Shown here: positions 4,361 to 6,014 of the stretch, in pieces
Numbering within the stretch: position 1 is the first letter of the stretch
How the letters are laid out: the number at the start of each line of letters is the position of its first letter
Assembly (NCBI GenBank): GCA_018897135.1
Contig: JAHILJ010000040.1
Location: forward strand, 1-6,014
Reading direction: 5' to 3'
Source of the DNA: Nanobdellota archaeon
GTDB taxonomy: Archaea > Nanobdellota > Nanobdellia > Pacearchaeales > GW2011-AR1
Length of the DNA stretch: 6,014 nt
Translations under genes and position numbers: made by a program
Notes under the pieces: generated by a model
Seen by the model: only the letters and a program-made list of their open reading frames with translations
What the model was told of the DNA's origin: nothing
Databases searched by the model: none

Positions 4361-4370
4361 TTTAAATATA
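4361..4370 (+). promoter_or_regulatory. TATA box of the 4390 membrane-protein gene
   Basis: TTTAAATATA is centred about 24 bases before the ATG at 4390 and is identical to the box at 1559-1568. It predicts a leaderless mRNA. It is divergent from the eL42 promoter, with about 40 bases between the boxes. Confidence 0.65.
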
Positions 4371-4389
4371 ATCTTTGTTTTTTTAAAAA

Positions 4390-4605
4390 ATGAAAAAGAG
4401 ATTGCGTGAGGTTTTAGTTTTTATTTTGTATCTGCTTTTTGCAGTTTATTTTGTAAATTATCCTCTTCAGTTTTTAAATATCCCAGAATTTTTTTCAATT
4501 GCCGAACCTTGGATAATCTTTGTTGGGGGGATTTTGATTTTGTTAGGTGGAATTGAATATCTTAGGGCGAGAAAAAAGAAAAAAGAATTACTTCTTTCTA
4601 AGTGA
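4390..4605 (+). CDS. Small membrane protein with two predicted helices
   Basis: The 71-residue product has a basic start (MKKRLRE), a first hydrophobic helix about 8-28 (VLVFILYLLFAVYFVNYPLQ), a short link with PEFFSIAEP, a second helix about 41-59 (WIIFVGGILILLGGIEYL) and a strongly basic tail (RARKKKKELLLSK). Positive charges at both ends predict both termini in the cytoplasm. No family is recognised. It has its own TATA box and a leaderless start, and is followed after 44 bases by a separately promoted surface-protein gene. A role in the cell envelope is possible but unsupported beyond this context. Confidence 0.7.
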   Translation: MKKRLREVLVFILYLLFAVYFVNYPLQFLNIPEFFSIAEPWIIFVGGILILLGGIEYLRARKKKKELLLSK

Positions 4606-4620
4606 TAGAATAAACAAATA

Positions 4621-4633
4621 TTTATATATTTAA
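4621..4633 (+). promoter_or_regulatory. TATA box of the surface-protein gene
   Basis: TTTATATATTTAA is centred about 24 bases before the ATG at 4650, with no SD between, so the message is probably leaderless. Confidence 0.6.
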
Positions 4634-4649
4634 TTTTGTTGTTTTATTT

Positions 4650-6014
4650 ATGAAATTTAAAAGAGGACAAGTGACTATTTTTATAATTGTTGCTATTATA
4701 ATTGTGGCAGCTGTTGCACTTTATTTTCTAGTTGGTTCTTCTCTTAAAACTTCTAAAATTTCACCAACTTTTGAACCAATTTATAATAATTTTTTGCAGT
4801 GCATTGAAGAAGATGCTTTGGTTGGAATTGATGTTTTAGAAAGTCAAGCAGGTTATATTTATCTGCCTGAATTTGAACCTGGTTCAAGTTACATGCCTTT
4901 TGGTTCGCAGTTGAATTTTTTAGGAAATCCTATTCCTTACTGGTATTATGTTTCTGGGAACAATATTCCAAAAGAACAAATGCCGTCTAAAGTTGAAATG
5001 CAAGAACAACTTGAAAAGTTTCTTGAAAGTAAAGCAAATACTTGTTTGTATGATTCATATTATTCTCAAGGATTTGAAATAATTTTGGGAGAACCTGTTT
5101 TCAAAGTTGAAATTGAAGAATCAGAAGTAAAAATAAAATTAGACAGGGATTTATCTCTTTCATATACAGGAGAAACAGCTTTGGTTAAAAACCATGAAGT
5201 TACTGTTAATTCTAATTTAGGAAAGTTATATGAGTCTGCAAAAAAAGTTTATGATTTTGAACAAGATGAATTATTTTTAGAAAAATACGGGATTGATAAT
5301 TTGCGGCTTTATGCTCCTGTTGATGGAGTTGAAATTTCTTGTTCACCTAAAACATGGATTGCAGATGAAATTTTTGATCAGGTTCAAGAAGCAATTGAGA
5401 CAAATACACTTGCTTTAAAATCTGAAGGAAGAATAGATGATTACTTTGTTGTTGAACTGCCTACTGATTCTGAAGTTCGTTTTATTAATTCAAGAAATTG
5501 GGCAAGTGCTTTTGAAGTTACGCCCACAAAAGAAAATGTTTTGATTGCAGAACCTGTTGGAAACCAGCCTGGTTTAAATGCACTTGGTTTTTGTTATGTT
5601 CCATATCATTTTGTTTATAATGTTGCATATCCTGTCTTGATTCAAGTTATTGAAGACGACGAGGTTTTCCAGTTTCCAATGGCTGTTGTTCTTCGAGCAA
5701 ATAATCCAAGGAAATCTTTAGATGCAACTTCTGGCATTTTAGTTGAACCTGAATTATGTAAATATCAAAATACTCTTGTGCAAGTTAGAACTTATGACAC
5801 TTTTTTGAATCCTGTTGAATCTGAAATTTCTTATGAATGCTTGTCCGAATCTTGTGAAATTGGTGCTACAGAATTGGGTGTTCTTGAAAAAGAATTTCCT
5901 CAGTGTGCAAATGGATATGTTGTTGTCGAAGCTTCAGGATATGAGCAAGAAAGATATTTGTTTTCAACAACTTCTGAAGGAAGCGTTGATATTATTCTAG
6001 ACAAATTGTATAAC
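4650..6014 (+). CDS. Large secreted protein with pilin-like N-terminus, 3' partial
   Basis: The frame stays open for 455 codons to the window end. It starts MKFKRGQVTIFIIVAIIIVA: a basic segment, then Gly-Gln and a hydrophobic helix (about 8-29). The Gly|Gln site resembles archaeal prepilin cleavage sites, but the Glu expected at +5 is Phe. The rest is predicted outside the membrane. Residues 42-132 (EPIYNNFLQCIEEDALVGID, later QAGYIYLP, IPYWYY and ANTCL) resemble a widespread, unnamed DPANN family of secreted proteins beginning KRGQVTIFI. Eight cysteines (51, 132, 231, 315, 370, 397, 402, 419) suggest disulfides, mainly in the last 100 residues, where a beta-rich carboxypeptidase-regulatory-like domain is possible. 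Expected location is the cell surface. Function unknown; adhesion or envelope structure are guesses. Confidence 0.8.
   Translation, partial: MKFKRGQVTIFIIVAIIIVAAVALYFLVGSSLKTSKISPTFEPIYNNFLQCIEEDALVGIDVLESQAGYIYLPEFEPGSSYMPFGSQLNFLGNPIPYWYYVSGNNIPKEQMPSKVEMQEQLEKFLESKANTCLYDSYYSQGFEIILGEPVFKVEIEESEVKIKLDRDLSLSYTGETALVKNHEVTVNSNLGKLYESAKKVYDFEQDELFLEKYGIDNLRLYAPVDGVEISCSPKTWIADEIFDQVQEAIETNTLALKSEGRIDDYFVVELPTDSEVRFINSRNWASAFEVTPTKENVLIAEPVGNQPGLNALGFCYVPYHFVYNVAYPVLIQVIEDDEVFQFPMAVVLRANNPRKSLDATSGILVEPELCKYQNTLVQVRTYDTFLNPVESEISYECLSESCEIGATELGVLEKEFPQCANGYVVVEASGYEQERYLFSTTSEGSVDIILDKLYN

Noticed and set aside
5815..6000. 61-codon plus-strand frame
   Set aside because: It is out of frame within the surface-protein gene, which stays open throughout.

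Overview
The window looks like a piece of the chromosome of an AT-rich archaeon, most likely a DPANN-type lineage (Pacearchaeota/Woesearchaeota-like). The grounds are archaeal/eukaryotic-type ribosomal proteins (eL42, eS1), a GINS-like replication fragment, an archaeal-form NDP kinase, a tRNA-Thr with U73 and an anticodon-loop intron, TATA boxes about 22-26 bases before start codons (leaderless mRNAs), and a long secreted protein with the pilin-like N-terminus common in these small genomes. The lineage is inferred from protein style; no search was run.

Layout. 1-195: C-terminal end of a GINS-like replication protein. 196-341: a short repeat (copy A), then a TATA box placed at the centre of two palindromic boxes. 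342-973: DUF5320-type protein and DUF134 (UPF0251) HTH protein, both with Shine-Dalgarno sites. 1004-1524: a two-helix membrane protein overlapping by 4 bases a YbjQ/UPF0145 protein with a perfect GGAGGT site. 1586-2239: a leaderless gene for a zinc-ribbon plus PD-(D/E)XK nuclease-like protein. 2296-2410 (minus): tRNA-Thr(UGU) with a 43-base intron. 2411-2845: no protein gene; it holds a 15-base duplicate of the tRNA 5' end, hairpins and a weak repeat copy. 2846-4300 (minus): eL42, eS1 and NDP kinase in one direction, with a GC-rich repeat (copy B) between eL42 and eS1. 4390-4605: small two-helix membrane protein. 4650-6014: a large cysteine-containing, membrane-anchored surface protein that runs off the window.

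How it works together. The minus-strand block is translation plus nucleotide supply (eL42, eS1, NDP kinase). The 342-1524 block uses SD-led translation and bacterial-type small families, while the other plus-strand genes are leaderless; this suggests different histories or controls. The most unusual signals are the symmetric operator-like promoter before the DUF5320-DUF134 pair, the uncharacterised zinc-ribbon nuclease, the truncated tRNA copy that keeps a promoter-like box, and the GC-rich repeat abutting the eS1 start codon.
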